Positions 1 through 8,171 are shown, counted from the first letter of the stretch. The stretch: DNA of 24,492 nucleotides from an uncultured Chryseobacterium sp. (GCF_936933875.1 NZ_CAKZIK010000067.1:1-24492), one strand, 5' to 3'. Made by a program: numbers and translations. The notes: generated by a model not told the origin, from the sequence alone.

Positions 1-26
1 AAAAATCCTAAATAATAACCAAAAAA

Positions 27-52
27 AATCCGCCTCAGTTGTGAGACGGATT
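27..52 (-). terminator. Rho-independent terminator of the MBL-fold gene
   Basis: Ten-base arms (27-36 and 43-52) with one internal mismatch enclose a six-base loop. On the minus strand the stem is followed by a run of eight T (plus-strand A21-A28), placed just after the stop of the gene ending at 60. On the plus strand a T-rich stretch also follows, so it may work in both directions. Confidence 0.75.
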
Positions 53-59
53 CTTCTTT

Positions 60-983
60 TTAATTATTTTCGATGGTCTCACGAATTCCTTTCACAAAAT
101 CCGGAAATCTTTGGGGTGTAGTTCTGTTGGCAAACCCCGGGATAAATTTGTGTTCAGATAAAATTTGGTCATCTGTTTTTCCTTTGGCAATTGCCGTCAA
201 CATAAATTCGTTTGAAACCTCCAAAAATCTTTTCATTTCTATCAGATTTTCCACTGATCCCACCGTATTTTCAGGTTTGTCGGCGTGGCCAAAAATAAAA
301 AGTGTATCCCTATCGAACTTATTGATCGCATCACTTAATGTGTCAACCCAAAAAAAAGAATTTGCACCGTCTTTCGTTCTGTAAACGGGAATCATATTGA
401 TGAACATCAAATCTCCCATATGAACGACGTTATCTTTTTCGAAATGATAAACGGCGTCACCAAATGTATGACCTCTTCCAAGGTGCATTCCTGTCACTTT
501 TTCGTTCCCTAGATCGAATTTATATTCGTTTTCAAATAAAATATTGGCGTAGAGTTGCTGGTCTAAATTTTTCTTTTCTTCGGCAGATTTTCGCTGTAAT
601 TCAGGAACGCTGGTGTGTGCGACGACGTTTTTTGTTAAATTTTTGAAAGAAATATTTCCTGAAGTATGATCACCATGATGATGCGTGTTCGCGAGATACA
701 AAACCGGCTTGTTCTTCGAAGAAATTCCGTCCAAAACCGGTTGAATGGAATCGGGAAACTGGGAATCCACGATCACAAAAAAATCTTTTGTTTCGAAAAT
801 TCCAACGGTTCCGCCTTTGTTGGTGTAACGCGAGATATTTCCTCTTACATTTTTCAAATCACCACCGGAAAGCGTCATTGGTGGGAAAAGCATTCTTTGA
901 GAAGTGCAGGACACTAAATTAGGAGCAAGGGCGAGTCCGAAAGTTGCCATTCCCGTTTTGAAAAGAAAATCTTTGCGGTTCAT
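60..983 (-). CDS. MBL-fold metallo-hydrolase, probable lipoprotein
   Basis: This 307-residue protein has the metallo-beta-lactamase fold signature HHHGDH at residues 101-106 (zinc ligands H101, H103, D105, H106). It is followed by a GRGHT segment carrying a further His ligand, a GDLMF segment (bridging Asp) and a C-terminal FGHAD, which is the full metal-binding set. The N-terminus is a hydrophobic export signal ending in LVSC, so Cys26 is probably lipidated and the enzyme would face the periplasm or the cell surface. The family includes true beta-lactamases, lactonases and other hydrolases, and the substrate cannot be read from sequence. It is divergently arranged with the serine hydrolase starting at 1063, leaving a 79-base shared upstream region, and its own terminator follows directly. 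No frameshift or lost ligand is visible. Confidence 0.88.
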   Translation of the reverse strand: MNRKDFLFKTGMATFGLALAPNLVSCTSQRMLFPPMTLSGGDLKNVRGNISRYTNKGGTVGIFETKDFFVIVDSQFPDSIQPVLDGISSKNKPVLYLANTHHHGDHTSGNISFKNLTKNVVAHTSVPELQRKSAEEKKNLDQQLYANILFENEYKFDLGNEKVTGMHLGRGHTFGDAVYHFEKDNVVHMGDLMFINMIPVYRTKDGANSFFWVDTLSDAINKFDRDTLFIFGHADKPENTVGSVENLIEMKRFLEVSNEFMLTAIAKGKTDDQILSEHKFIPGFANRTTPQRFPDFVKGIRETIENN

Positions 984-1062
984 TTCAGAAAATTTTCATC
1001 TAATTTACAGAGAAAAACCTCGCTGCAGTTCTTACTTTTTCATTATTTTTATCAAAACTTTA

Positions 1063-2196
1063 ATGATGCCGAAAACTTTTGTGCTCTCATTCCTTATTAC
1101 TTTATTGCTTAATATTTCCTGTAAATCCGAAGCTGAAAAAATAACAGAACGTAATGCAGTTGTGGATTCTACAGTAATGGCCTTCCAAAAATTATATTAT
1201 CAAAATCAACTGGATTCGGTTTTTACAGGCACACAATTTAACGGAACGATTTCGGTGGAACAGAATAATGAAAAAATTTATGAAAAGGAAAATGGTTTTG
1301 AGAATTTTAAAACAAAATCTAAACTTGACAGCAATTCTGTTTTTGCGATTGGTTCTCTTTCAAAGCAGTTTACAGCAGTTTTGGTTTTGCTTCAGGAAGA
1401 ACAGGGAAAGCTTTCAACTAAAGATTTAGTTTCAAAATATTTAACTGAATTTCAAAATCCAACTTACACAAACATCACTATTGACCAACTTCTTAATCAC
1501 TCTTCCGGAATTGATGATTTTGGCAATGGTTTGAAATTCAAAAGCGGAACAGACTTTAGTTATTCGAACAAAGGATATCGTTTTCTGGGTAAACTCATCG
1601 AAAAAGTTTCGGGAAAATCCTATGACCAGAATGCAAAGGAACTTTTCGCAAAAGCCGGAATGACACACACTTCGACTGCAGCAGTTTTTAATTCAAATCA
1701 AAATTTTGCAGGAGCCAATTTGGGAACGGAACAACAGAATTCTATCGTAGAAAATATGCCGAAAAGACTTTCTGCAGATGATATTTCAACTCCTGCAGGC
1801 GGAATTTTATCCACAGTAAACGATTTGCACCGATGGAACAATGCGCTGTATTCCGGACAAATCCTGAAGCCTGAAACGCTTAAAAAAATGACCACCAAAA
1901 GTTCGGATCGTCCACATTATGTTTTGGGAAATGTTGGTTATGGCGATGGAATTATGATGAATCTTGCTCAACCTGAAGCGTATTTCCACACCGGTTATGT
2001 GAAAGGTTCGCCTTCTCTTTCTATTTACTATCCGGGAACAAAAACTTCGGTTGTTATTTTATCCAATATCGCAGATGAAAGCAAAGGCAAGGAAGAATTT
2101 TTTCAGCCTCATGCGACTGTAAAAAAATCAACGGATGCAATTGAAAATACGGTTTTGGAGGTGAGGAAAGAGATGATTAAGACTGTGGAAAAATAA
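1063..2196 (+). CDS. Serine hydrolase, class C beta-lactamase / PBP-like lipoprotein
   Basis: The protein is 377 residues from this start. It carries the serine beta-lactamase/DD-peptidase triad of motifs: SLSK (nucleophile S98, K101), YSN (Y167, N169) and HTG near H307 in place of KTG. This is the pattern of the AmpC/EstB/ClbP-like 'beta-lactamase family' (PF00144). The N-terminus is a lipoprotein signal ending NISC, so Cys20 is the likely anchor. The reading frame is open upstream to 904, but that stretch overlaps the start of the divergent gene and lacks export character. The tandem ATG codons at 1063 and 1066, directly before the signal peptide, are the sensible start. Members hydrolyse peptides, D-amino-acid peptides or esters, and resistance cannot be inferred. 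A strong hairpin at 2257-2289 ends the transcript. Confidence 0.87.
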   Translation: MMPKTFVLSFLITLLLNISCKSEAEKITERNAVVDSTVMAFQKLYYQNQLDSVFTGTQFNGTISVEQNNEKIYEKENGFENFKTKSKLDSNSVFAIGSLSKQFTAVLVLLQEEQGKLSTKDLVSKYLTEFQNPTYTNITIDQLLNHSSGIDDFGNGLKFKSGTDFSYSNKGYRFLGKLIEKVSGKSYDQNAKELFAKAGMTHTSTAAVFNSNQNFAGANLGTEQQNSIVENMPKRLSADDISTPAGGILSTVNDLHRWNNALYSGQILKPETLKKMTTKSSDRPHYVLGNVGYGDGIMMNLAQPEAYFHTGYVKGSPSLSIYYPGTKTSVVILSNIADESKGKEEFFQPHATVKKSTDAIENTVLEVRKEMIKTVEK

Positions 2197-2213
2197 TTTT
2201 TTAGTTAAAAGCA

Positions 2214-2238
2214 TTGTTAGGATTCGAAGCCCTAACAA
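2214..2238. repeat. Small inverted repeat between convergent genes
   Basis: Perfect eight-base arms (2214-2221 and 2231-2238) enclose a nine-base loop, extended by two more G-C pairs outside one mismatch. It lies just upstream of the stronger hairpin at 2257-2289. No T-run follows, so it is more likely an RNA-stabilising hairpin or part of a short repeat than a terminator on its own. Confidence 0.5.
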
Positions 2239-2256
2239 CGCTCCTGTAAATAAAAG

Positions 2257-2289
2257 AACCCTTTCAGAGTTTAAAACTCTGAAAGGGTT
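2257..2289. terminator. Long perfect hairpin, probable bidirectional terminator
   Basis: The arms 2257-2270 and 2276-2289 pair perfectly with a five-base loop. The hairpin sits between the convergent ends of the serine hydrolase (+, 2196) and the membrane protein gene (-, 2297), where a shared terminator is expected. T-runs on either side are short. The stem contains CTTTCAGAG, a core I associate with recurrent intergenic palindromes in flavobacterial genomes; this is from memory and not checked. Confidence 0.7.
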
Positions 2290-2296
2290 TCCTATA

Positions 2297-3016
2297 TTAA
2301 TTGCTTGGCTTCAAATACTTTAGAAAAGGTTTTACTTTTTCGATTTGTCGTAGGTAAATTTTTTGAGAAAAAATAACGAAAAAACTAAGCACTAAGATGG
2401 CATTAACAATTAAAAAACCTAAAACAAAATCCCAATTAAAATTGTTTAAGGAAAAACTGCTGAAAACTTCAGCAAGTTTGTAACCATCCGTTATAAACCT
2501 AAAGTAAAAATAGATACCTCCAATCATTAGAATCGTATATTCTTGAATAGAAACAAGTACATAATTTTGGTACTTCTTAATTAATTTAAAATCCTGAAGA
2601 TGAATTAGATAATTAATTAAAGGAGAGAAATATATGAGGCCTACAAAAGCTACAAAAATAATCTCGAAGTACTGAAAACTTATTAATTTAGATAGAAAAA
2701 ACAATATTAATATTACTGGAATAGAAAAAGTCAGACTTCTCTTCAGTAGCACTTTAAAATTAATTTTATTGGTTTCGCGCAGCAATTTGCTTCGGTCAAT
2801 TAAATCTATTTCCCCTTTCCAATATGGTTTCAGTTCGATTTCCCACGATTTTTTCGTTTTTTCTAAAGCTTCATCAAAAGACAAATTTTCTTCCGTCATA
2901 AAATCATTAATTTGACTGATGAAATGGTCATTCACTTCCATTAAAATATCGATGGGAAGTTTCTTATCGAGGAGATAATTGCGGATTTGGGAGAGTTGAA
3001 GTTCGGTCATCGACAT
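2297..3016 (-). CDS. PadR-linked membrane protein, paralog B
   Basis: The protein is 239 residues. About 90 soluble N-terminal residues contain a helical pattern LPIDILMEVNDH, then SFDEALEKT and a conserved W, and are followed by about four hydrophobic segments (roughly residues 90-110, 113-133, 150-170 and 190-215). The N-terminal part matches the next gene upstream (LPLDLFVEIEDH, NFDSALDQT, W in the same places), and the two proteins have exactly the same length, so they are tandem duplicates. Domains of this layout next to a PadR regulator resemble the HAAS / DUF1700 type of PadR-linked membrane proteins; that is family-level inference. It is the last gene of a three-gene minus-strand cluster and starts 37 bases after its paralog ends. 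Function unknown. Confidence 0.75.
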   Translation of the reverse strand: MSMTELQLSQIRNYLLDKKLPIDILMEVNDHFISQINDFMTEENLSFDEALEKTKKSWEIELKPYWKGEIDLIDRSKLLRETNKINFKVLLKRSLTFSIPVILILFFLSKLISFQYFEIIFVAFVGLIYFSPLINYLIHLQDFKLIKKYQNYVLVSIQEYTILMIGGIYFYFRFITDGYKLAEVFSSFSLNNFNWDFVLGFLIVNAILVLSFFVIFSQKIYLRQIEKVKPFLKYLKPSN

Positions 3017-3053
3017 CTAATAAATTACATTCAATAATAAAAGGAAGAATTCT

Positions 3054-3773
3054 CTAAAGTTTCAAATTGGTTTTTTGTTGTAAGACTTTAATAGTTTTTC
3101 TGTATTCCAAATAATACAGAAAGCCGTTGATGGCTAAAAGAAAATATCCAAAAAGCATTAAAAAAGCAGAAAAACCTTCAAATGAAATATTAAAAGAAAG
3201 CATTTCAGAAAACCCTACATAAAGTCTTTCGAACCAGTTTTCGTAAATTCTTAAAACAAAAGCCAGAATTACAAAAATTGAAACTGTCATCATCCCAACA
3301 CCTTTTTGTAAGTAACTGATTCTTTTTTGATTGTAAAAATTATAAGTGGATTTTATTGTTTTAAAATCAAAAAATGTGATCGCGATTCCTGCTAATAATG
3401 CTGAACAGTTAAGCATAAGTATAAAATATTCTGCCCAAGTTTTGTTAACAAGAAGCAAAACGATGGATACTGCAAATGGAATTACAAAATACTTCAGTGA
3501 TCGCAAGAATAAATTTTTCTGCGTTTGGTTAATGGTTTGGCGATGTATTTTCGTTCTTTTTTCACCTGCCCAGAAAACAGATTTCATTTCAAGTTCACTA
3601 CTCCATTCTGCAAATGTTTGATCAAGTGCACTATCAAAATTTTTATTGCCGAAATGCATTTTATAATCAATCTGTTCAGACATATGGTCTTCAATTTCCA
3701 CAAACAGATCAAGAGGCAAATTCCGGCCCTTTAATCTGTTAATCAGTCTTTCTCTTTGTTCCGATGTCATCAT
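3054..3773 (-). CDS. PadR-linked membrane protein, paralog A
   Basis: This 239-residue protein has a soluble helical N-terminus (LPLDLFVEIEDH near residues 19-30, then a conserved W before SSELE) and four to five hydrophobic segments in the C-terminal two thirds. It is a paralog of the following gene at 2297-3016. Its ATG overlaps the stop codon of the PadR gene (ATGA at 3770-3773), which indicates translational coupling, so it is probably made together with that regulator. Genes placed this way are usually targets or partners of the PadR repressor. No catalytic motif is visible, and a sensor or membrane-stress role is only a guess. Confidence 0.78.
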   Translation of the reverse strand: MMTSEQRERLINRLKGRNLPLDLFVEIEDHMSEQIDYKMHFGNKNFDSALDQTFAEWSSELEMKSVFWAGEKRTKIHRQTINQTQKNLFLRSLKYFVIPFAVSIVLLLVNKTWAEYFILMLNCSALLAGIAITFFDFKTIKSTYNFYNQKRISYLQKGVGMMTVSIFVILAFVLRIYENWFERLYVGFSEMLSFNISFEGFSAFLMLFGYFLLAINGFLYYLEYRKTIKVLQQKTNLKL

Positions 3774-4093
3774 ATATTGAAAATGGAATTAAGGTTAAAA
3801 ATATAACTTTTCATCTCCTCTTCGTGGAGTCTCTGTTGTTTTTTACCTTTCTCAGTCAGCAGATAATATTTACGATCTCTTCCGTTAACATTCTGAATTT
3901 CAGAAAATATAATTCCATCTGCTTCTAGTTTGTGAAGAATAGGGTAAAGCGCTCCTTCCGTCATTTCCAGTTCACCTTTGGTGAGTTCTTTGGCGCGCTG
4001 CGTGAGTTGGTAGCCGTACATCTTTACTTCCGAAGCGAGCAGTTTCAGAATTATATTTTGAAGTGTGCCTTTGTAAAGCGCATTTTTTTTCAT
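3770..4093 (-). CDS. PadR-family transcriptional regulator
   Basis: This 107-residue winged-helix protein has the PadR signature: YGYQLTQRAKEL (helix 2), then MTEGALYPILHKLEADG (recognition helix) and the wing segment NGRDRKYYLLTEKGK. A short C-terminal dimerisation helix follows. It belongs to the short PadR subfamily (PF03551 without the Vir_C extension). It is the first gene of a cluster with two paralogous membrane proteins and overlaps the next one by four bases. A palindrome matching the usual ATGT/ACAT PadR operator overlaps its candidate promoter at 4115-4146, which fits self-repression. The ligand is unknown. Confidence 0.92.
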   Translation of the reverse strand: MKKNALYKGTLQNIILKLLASEVKMYGYQLTQRAKELTKGELEMTEGALYPILHKLEADGIIFSEIQNVNGRDRKYYLLTEKGKKQQRLHEEEMKSYIFNLNSIFNI

Positions 4094-4114
4094 ACCTAAA
4101 TTACTTATGCATTA

Positions 4115-4146
4115 CAAATGTATACATAATTTTCTTATGTATTCAA
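4115..4146 (-). promoter_or_regulatory. padR promoter with overlapping PadR-type operator
   Basis: On the minus strand a Bacteroidota -7 box TACATTTG (4122-4115) lies 21 bases after a TTG (4146-4144), within the accepted spacing for the primary sigma factor of this phylum. The perfect palindrome ATGTATACAT (4118-4127) covers the -7 box. PadR proteins bind ATGT...ACAT dyads, so a bound repressor would block the promoter. An additional imperfect copy, TATGCAT, lies at 4106-4112. Confidence 0.55.
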
Positions 4147-4192
4147 TATTTAAGAAAAAAAATTTTAGTGATGGATTTCGAAACACAACAGC

Positions 4193-4200
4193 TATTTTTG
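4193..4200 (+). promoter_or_regulatory. -7 box of ruvC promoter, implying a leaderless mRNA
   Basis: TATTTTTG matches TAnnTTTG exactly and ends five bases before the ruvC ATG at 4206. Transcripts in this phylum start a few bases after this box, so the first base would fall at or next to the start codon. No convincing TTG -33 element is visible at the expected distance. Confidence 0.5.
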
Positions 4201-4205
4201 CACTA

Positions 4206-4760
4206 ATGGAAACCGAAAAAATCATCCTTGGAATCGACCCCGGCACAACTGTAATGGGTTACGGACTTATTTCTATTAAAAAAGGAAAGATGGAACTGAT
4301 TTCCATCCACGAACTTATTTTAAAGAAATATCCTAATCACGAAACGAAACTCAAAATTATTTTTGATAAAACATTAGCATTAATAGATGAATATCACCCT
4401 GATGAAGTCGCTTTGGAAGCACCTTTTTTTGGAAAGAACGTGCAAAGTATGTTGAAACTTGGTCGTGCGCAAGGTGTTGCAATGGCGGCATCACTTCATC
4501 GGGATATTCCGATTACCGAATATTCTCCCAAGAAAGTTAAAATGGCCATTACAGGGAACGGAAATGCAAGTAAAGAACAGGTTGCCGGAATGCTGCAGAA
4601 TCTACTCCAATTAAAAGAATTTCCTACAAAATATTTGGATGCTTCGGATGGTTTGGCAGTTGCTGTTTGTCACCATTTTAATTCCGGGAGTTTAGGTGTA
4701 GAAAAATCTTATTCCGGTTGGGCGAGTTTTTTGAAACAAAATCCTGACCGGTTGAAATAA
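4206..4760 (+). CDS. ruvC: Holliday junction endonuclease RuvC
   Basis: RuvC resolves Holliday junctions at the end of recombinational repair by paired nicking, acting on junctions bound by RuvAB. The 184-residue protein is a normal length and carries all four catalytic acids: D11 in GIDPGTTVMGYG, E71 in ALEAPFFGKN, and D145 and D148 in YLDASDGLA. The frame stays open 33 codons upstream, but the ATG at 4206, just before the conserved first strand, gives the standard N-terminus. An exact -7 box ends five bases ahead of it, so the upstream codons would not be transcribed from this promoter. It is a single gene, divergent from padR, and ends in a strong hairpin at 4761-4788. ruvA and ruvB are not in this window. 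Confidence 0.96.
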   Translation: METEKIILGIDPGTTVMGYGLISIKKGKMELISIHELILKKYPNHETKLKIIFDKTLALIDEYHPDEVALEAPFFGKNVQSMLKLGRAQGVAMAASLHRDIPITEYSPKKVKMAITGNGNASKEQVAGMLQNLLQLKEFPTKYLDASDGLAVAVCHHFNSGSLGVEKSYSGWASFLKQNPDRLK

Positions 4761-4788
4761 AACTTCCGACTTTTATTAGTCGGAAGTT
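4761..4788. terminator. Hairpin between convergent ruvC and surface-protein genes
   Basis: Perfect eleven-base arms (4761-4771 and 4778-4788) with a six-base T-rich loop start directly after the ruvC stop codon. The convergent gene on the minus strand ends at 4801, so the hairpin can serve both. No long T-run follows on either strand. Confidence 0.72.
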
Positions 4789-4800
4789 GTAAATATCAAT

Positions 4801-5325
4801 CTAATTTCTGGGTTTCCAAAAAGTCCATTTCGTACCGTTATAAACGGCAAGCTGTTGGGTTAAAGGGTCGTATGCCATCATTCCAGGAGCCGGACTTTTA
4901 ATATTAATGTGCGCATTTTCCACTAATGGGAGAATCATGGCTTTATTATTGTCCTCAAGAACTAAAATCCCCGGAGTTGAACTGGGATTTCCAATGGTTG
5001 CTTTAGCATTGGCTTTTTCGGGATATTTAGGATTGGTTTGTAAGGAATTATCTATCGCATTATTGCTGTTATAAACCGATAAGTCTTTCCAACCCGACGC
5101 TAATTTTATTTTTACCTTTTTTTCGGCAACATCTAAAATGAATGTGCCGTTCACAGCTCCTGTCACACTATTCTCCGAAGTTGCCCAGGGTAAAATGATA
5201 CCTTTAGGTTCATTACCAAATTCAAGTGAAACTGAAGTGTTGGTAGTAGTGTCTTTCCCAATTGCTACTTGAGAAGAATAAAATAGTGGGATAGCAATTA
5301 TAATTGATACAAATATTTTTTTCAT
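4801..5325 (-). CDS. Small secreted protein with surface-protein C-terminal motif
   Basis: The protein is 174 residues with a classical signal peptide (residues 1 to about 18, ending near FYSSQ). The mature part is rich in N, T, K and S, without Cys. Its C-terminus reads GMMAYDPLTQQLAVYNGTKW, the same pattern as the end of the 886-residue protein encoded just upstream (GMMVYD, then LKIYNGTEW). The two genes are only 16 bases apart on the same strand and are very likely co-transcribed. Modules of this pattern are common at the ends of secreted Bacteroidota proteins and phage-tail-like proteins. No enzymatic motif is visible and the function is unknown; partnership with the large protein at the cell surface is a reasonable inference. 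Confidence 0.8.
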   Translation of the reverse strand: MKKIFVSIIIAIPLFYSSQVAIGKDTTTNTSVSLEFGNEPKGIILPWATSENSVTGAVNGTFILDVAEKKVKIKLASGWKDLSVYNSNNAIDNSLQTNPKYPEKANAKATIGNPSSTPGILVLEDNNKAMILPLVENAHINIKSPAPGMMAYDPLTQQLAVYNGTKWTFWKPRN

Positions 5326-5341
5326 TTTTAATTTTTTTTAA

Positions 5342-8002
5342 TTAATCAGGGCAAGTTTGATCGGTGAAACATTTCCATTCAGTTCCGTTGTAAATTTTTA
5401 AGCAATCATTTGTTATATCGTATACCATCATTCCTTCCACTAAGTTTTCTGTTGGTATTGCAGAAATTTGAGCCAATGTTAGTCGATTTATAACAAAACC
5501 TTTTGTTGAAGATTCTAATGCAGTATGCCCGCCTTTTCTTTCCATTGGCCAGTTGGAGTTATCACTACCTGCCCTTCCAAACGCTGTTATACCATGTTTT
5601 GTATCTAAAATTTGTCCGTCTGTTCGAGCATCTTTATAACATCCTCCCAAGTTTTGTCCGCATAAATTACCGTTTAATACTGTAGTTGCAACTCTTGTCG
5701 CACAGCTTCCCCACTTTACAGTTAAGGTATATGTTCCGTCATTTGCAGAGGTATAATCGGGGAAATAATAATTTCTGTTGGTTCCTATAACCACTCCGTT
5801 AGGATCTTTCCACTCATAAGTCACTCCAGAAAATCGTGGACCAACCAAGGTATATGATTGATTGTAACAAGGTTGTCTGGTGTTTTCGACCCTGATTGAT
5901 CTCATTACCGTAATTTTCACATTGGTGATAAATGTTTTTCCACAACTTGTAACCTTAAATTCATAGGTTTTGTAAGGGGTAAGACCTGTCACTACTTCTG
6001 TGTTTCCGGCATTACTGGAGAAAAGTGTCCATGTTGTAGTCCCTTGTTCACGGTATTCTAAAACTCTTGGCGTTCCTCCAACTATAGTTAAGTAAGCATT
6101 TCCAGTTGAAGTTGGATTTCCATTGGCATCTTCACAAATAATACCGGTTTTAGCCAAAATTCTTGGTCCAGATGTAGCGGTAGCAATGCTAACTTGCGAA
6201 CCTTCAATATAGTATGTTTTGCTGGTGTCACAAGCAGGAGTTATTTTTAATCTTGTAGTGTAATTTCCTGCACTTAAGTTTGCAAAAGTTCCGTTTGTGC
6301 TGGTTCCTATCACTGTACCACTAGCATTCAGCAATTCTACTTCCCGTGCATAACCGCCATTGTAGTTTATAGTACTGGTTACAGATCCTGTTCCTGTACA
6401 TGTAGAATTAGCTGTTGAAGTAAGCGTTTGTATTAAGCCGGTAGTACCGGCAAGAATGGTAAACGTATAATTTCTTGGTGTTGTGGAACAACCAGTACCA
6501 GTACTTGAAACTTTTACAGTATAAGTACCACCAGGTAATAATTCGTTGAAAATAAAATAGCGGTTGCCTTGGAAAACACCTGTTTGTCCTACATTATTTG
6601 GTCCGGAAATTATTTCTACTGTAGAATTCACCAAATTTTCTACATAATTGGTAAATTCTATACTTACTTGTGTAGTTCCGGTTTGGTCTATTATTAAATT
6701 GGAGGCTGCTACACATTGGTTTCTTAAATAGGTAACATTAGCAGTTAGTGCAGTATTTGCCGGGTCGGCTGGTTTGGTTACACTAACTGTTTTAGTATAT
6801 TTTACCCCACATTTATCAGTATATTCTACAGTATAAGTACCTAATGCTAAACCCGATGAAGGCGTAGACCAACCATTTAAGGCACCTGCTGAAGTTAAAG
6901 ATGAAGAAGTATAAACAGGAGTTCCTGTTGCAGTACCACCACTATATACATTTACTGTAACGGGAAATGCAAAAAATTGATTAGAACTACCTCTTATTCT
7001 CATTCTTTCTGCAGTTCCACAACCTGAGTTGGTTGTAATAACTGTGAAATCCGTAGTCATTGCACTGTTTAAATCTCTACAAAATATCGTAGTTTCACCA
7101 CAAGGACTGGTTAATGCAAAAACATACTTTTTAGACGAAACTATTGGTAAATTAAATGTATTTGACGCATTACTGCTTGTTATGGTTTGATTAAAAATAG
7201 GTGTGGTTGTTGGTTCTGTTGTTGGACAACCTCCTGTTTGTTCCCAAATTTTAACCTTTACACCTGCAGTTCCAAACGCAGATAGAGGAATAGTACTTCC
7301 GGAAGGATCTGTGAAAGAAAAATTAGACAAACCTGCCTGTTGAGTGGTACAATCTGTATTGTTAATAAGGGTATAGTTTGTTCTGTGTGGTGTAGCAATA
7401 GTCTTTAAAATATCTCTTGAAATGGTAAAGTAAGCACCACAAGCATCCTTAACCCGAATTTGATAAGTGCCGAAACCATCATCTGCAGGTAAATTTACAG
7501 GGAAACTGGTGACATTTGTATATTGACTAAGGTTGTCGCTATAATCCGAATTGGTATTTAAAATTGCAGAAATTTGGTAGGGAGCAGTTCCACCGGTAAT
7601 TCCATTCACAGTTATAGTGCCTCCCGGAGTAAAAGTGGTGCAAACTCCTGAAACCGTTGCGTTAACACTGGAAATTGGAGTATAAGAACCGCCCACCGTA
7701 ACAAAAAAATCTTCAGAATCAGCGTCGCATGTAACGGTAATTTTATATTGTGACGGTTCTAGATTATCAAAAAAATTATCGTTGATTTGATTGACAGGAG
7801 GCTCCAAACTATTATCAGGATTGATCTGATAAAGTGTATAAGTTACCGAAGTTCCGGTTGGAACATTGCTGTTAACGGTAATCGTTCCATTGTTGGGACA
7901 GGTAGAGTTGGTGATATTGAAGGTAGCGGTAATTGTAGCGGGACACTGCCCAAATACTATAATTCCCATTAAAAAGAATAGAGTGCATAAAAATTTTCTC
8001 AT
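5342..8002 (-). CDS. Large secreted surface protein with SprB-like / Ig-like repeats
   Basis: The protein is 886 residues from the ATG at 8002, which gives the signal peptide MRKFLCTLFFLMGIIVFGQ; the frame extends 13 codons further, but those add no export character. The mature protein is a chain of beta-rich modules of about 80-100 residues, heavy in T, S, N, G and paired Cys. Units such as GGTITVNGITGGTAPYQI are typical of SprB-type repeats, and an Ig-like module (YEWKDPNGVVIGTNRNYYF) lies near residue 750. The C-terminus has GMMVYD and LKIYNGTEW, matching the small protein encoded 16 bases downstream. I do not see a clear type IX secretion C-terminal domain. An adhesin-like surface role is likely, but the ligand is unknown. 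The sequence is uninterrupted. Confidence 0.82.
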   Translation of the reverse strand: MRKFLCTLFFLMGIIVFGQCPATITATFNITNSTCPNNGTITVNSNVPTGTSVTYTLYQINPDNSLEPPVNQINDNFFDNLEPSQYKITVTCDADSEDFFVTVGGSYTPISSVNATVSGVCTTFTPGGTITVNGITGGTAPYQISAILNTNSDYSDNLSQYTNVTSFPVNLPADDGFGTYQIRVKDACGAYFTISRDILKTIATPHRTNYTLINNTDCTTQQAGLSNFSFTDPSGSTIPLSAFGTAGVKVKIWEQTGGCPTTEPTTTPIFNQTITSSNASNTFNLPIVSSKKYVFALTSPCGETTIFCRDLNSAMTTDFTVITTNSGCGTAERMRIRGSSNQFFAFPVTVNVYSGGTATGTPVYTSSSLTSAGALNGWSTPSSGLALGTYTVEYTDKCGVKYTKTVSVTKPADPANTALTANVTYLRNQCVAASNLIIDQTGTTQVSIEFTNYVENLVNSTVEIISGPNNVGQTGVFQGNRYFIFNELLPGGTYTVKVSSTGTGCSTTPRNYTFTILAGTTGLIQTLTSTANSTCTGTGSVTSTINYNGGYAREVELLNASGTVIGTSTNGTFANLSAGNYTTRLKITPACDTSKTYYIEGSQVSIATATSGPRILAKTGIICEDANGNPTSTGNAYLTIVGGTPRVLEYREQGTTTWTLFSSNAGNTEVVTGLTPYKTYEFKVTSCGKTFITNVKITVMRSIRVENTRQPCYNQSYTLVGPRFSGVTYEWKDPNGVVIGTNRNYYFPDYTSANDGTYTLTVKWGSCATRVATTVLNGNLCGQNLGGCYKDARTDGQILDTKHGITAFGRAGSDNSNWPMERKGGHTALESSTKGFVINRLTLAQISAIPTENLVEGMMVYDITNDCLKIYNGTEWKCFTDQTCPD

Positions 8003-8125
8003 CTGTTTTTTTTTGATAATGCATTTAGATAAATCTAACATTTGTTATGTTGTAAAATTAACATTTTTGAAATTAACTTGAATTAATATTTCTTAAAATT
8101 TACTATGCATTGCTTAATACTATCT

Positions 8126-8138
8126 GTAACATTGTTAC
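8126..8138. promoter_or_regulatory. Short dyad GTAAC-N3-GTTAC upstream of the DUF4407 gene
   Basis: This perfect five-base dyad lies 34 bases before the DUF4407 start, in the 169-base gap between divergent genes at 8002 and 8172. Its position would suit a regulator binding site. I find no exact TAnnTTTG box for either gene in the gap, so the promoters there remain unassigned. Confidence 0.25.
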
Positions 8139-8171
8139 GTTTTTAGATACAAATCATCAAAAACTCCACTG

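Noticed and set aside
904..1062. N-terminal extension of the serine hydrolase
   Set aside because: It overlaps the start of the divergent gene and would place 53 non-export residues before an obvious lipoprotein signal.
4107..4205. 33-codon extension of RuvC
   Set aside because: It lies over the promoter region, and RuvC families start right before the IILGIDPG strand.
5342..8002. Type IX secretion C-terminal sorting domain on the large surface protein
   Set aside because: The end has the YNGTEW module and a Cys-containing tail; the usual type IX domain pattern with a terminal basic strand is not visible.
8125..8150. ECF-type promoter (TGTAAC...CGT) before the DUF4407 gene
   Set aside because: The TGTAAC is present, but no CGTCT-like box occurs at the 16-18 base spacing.
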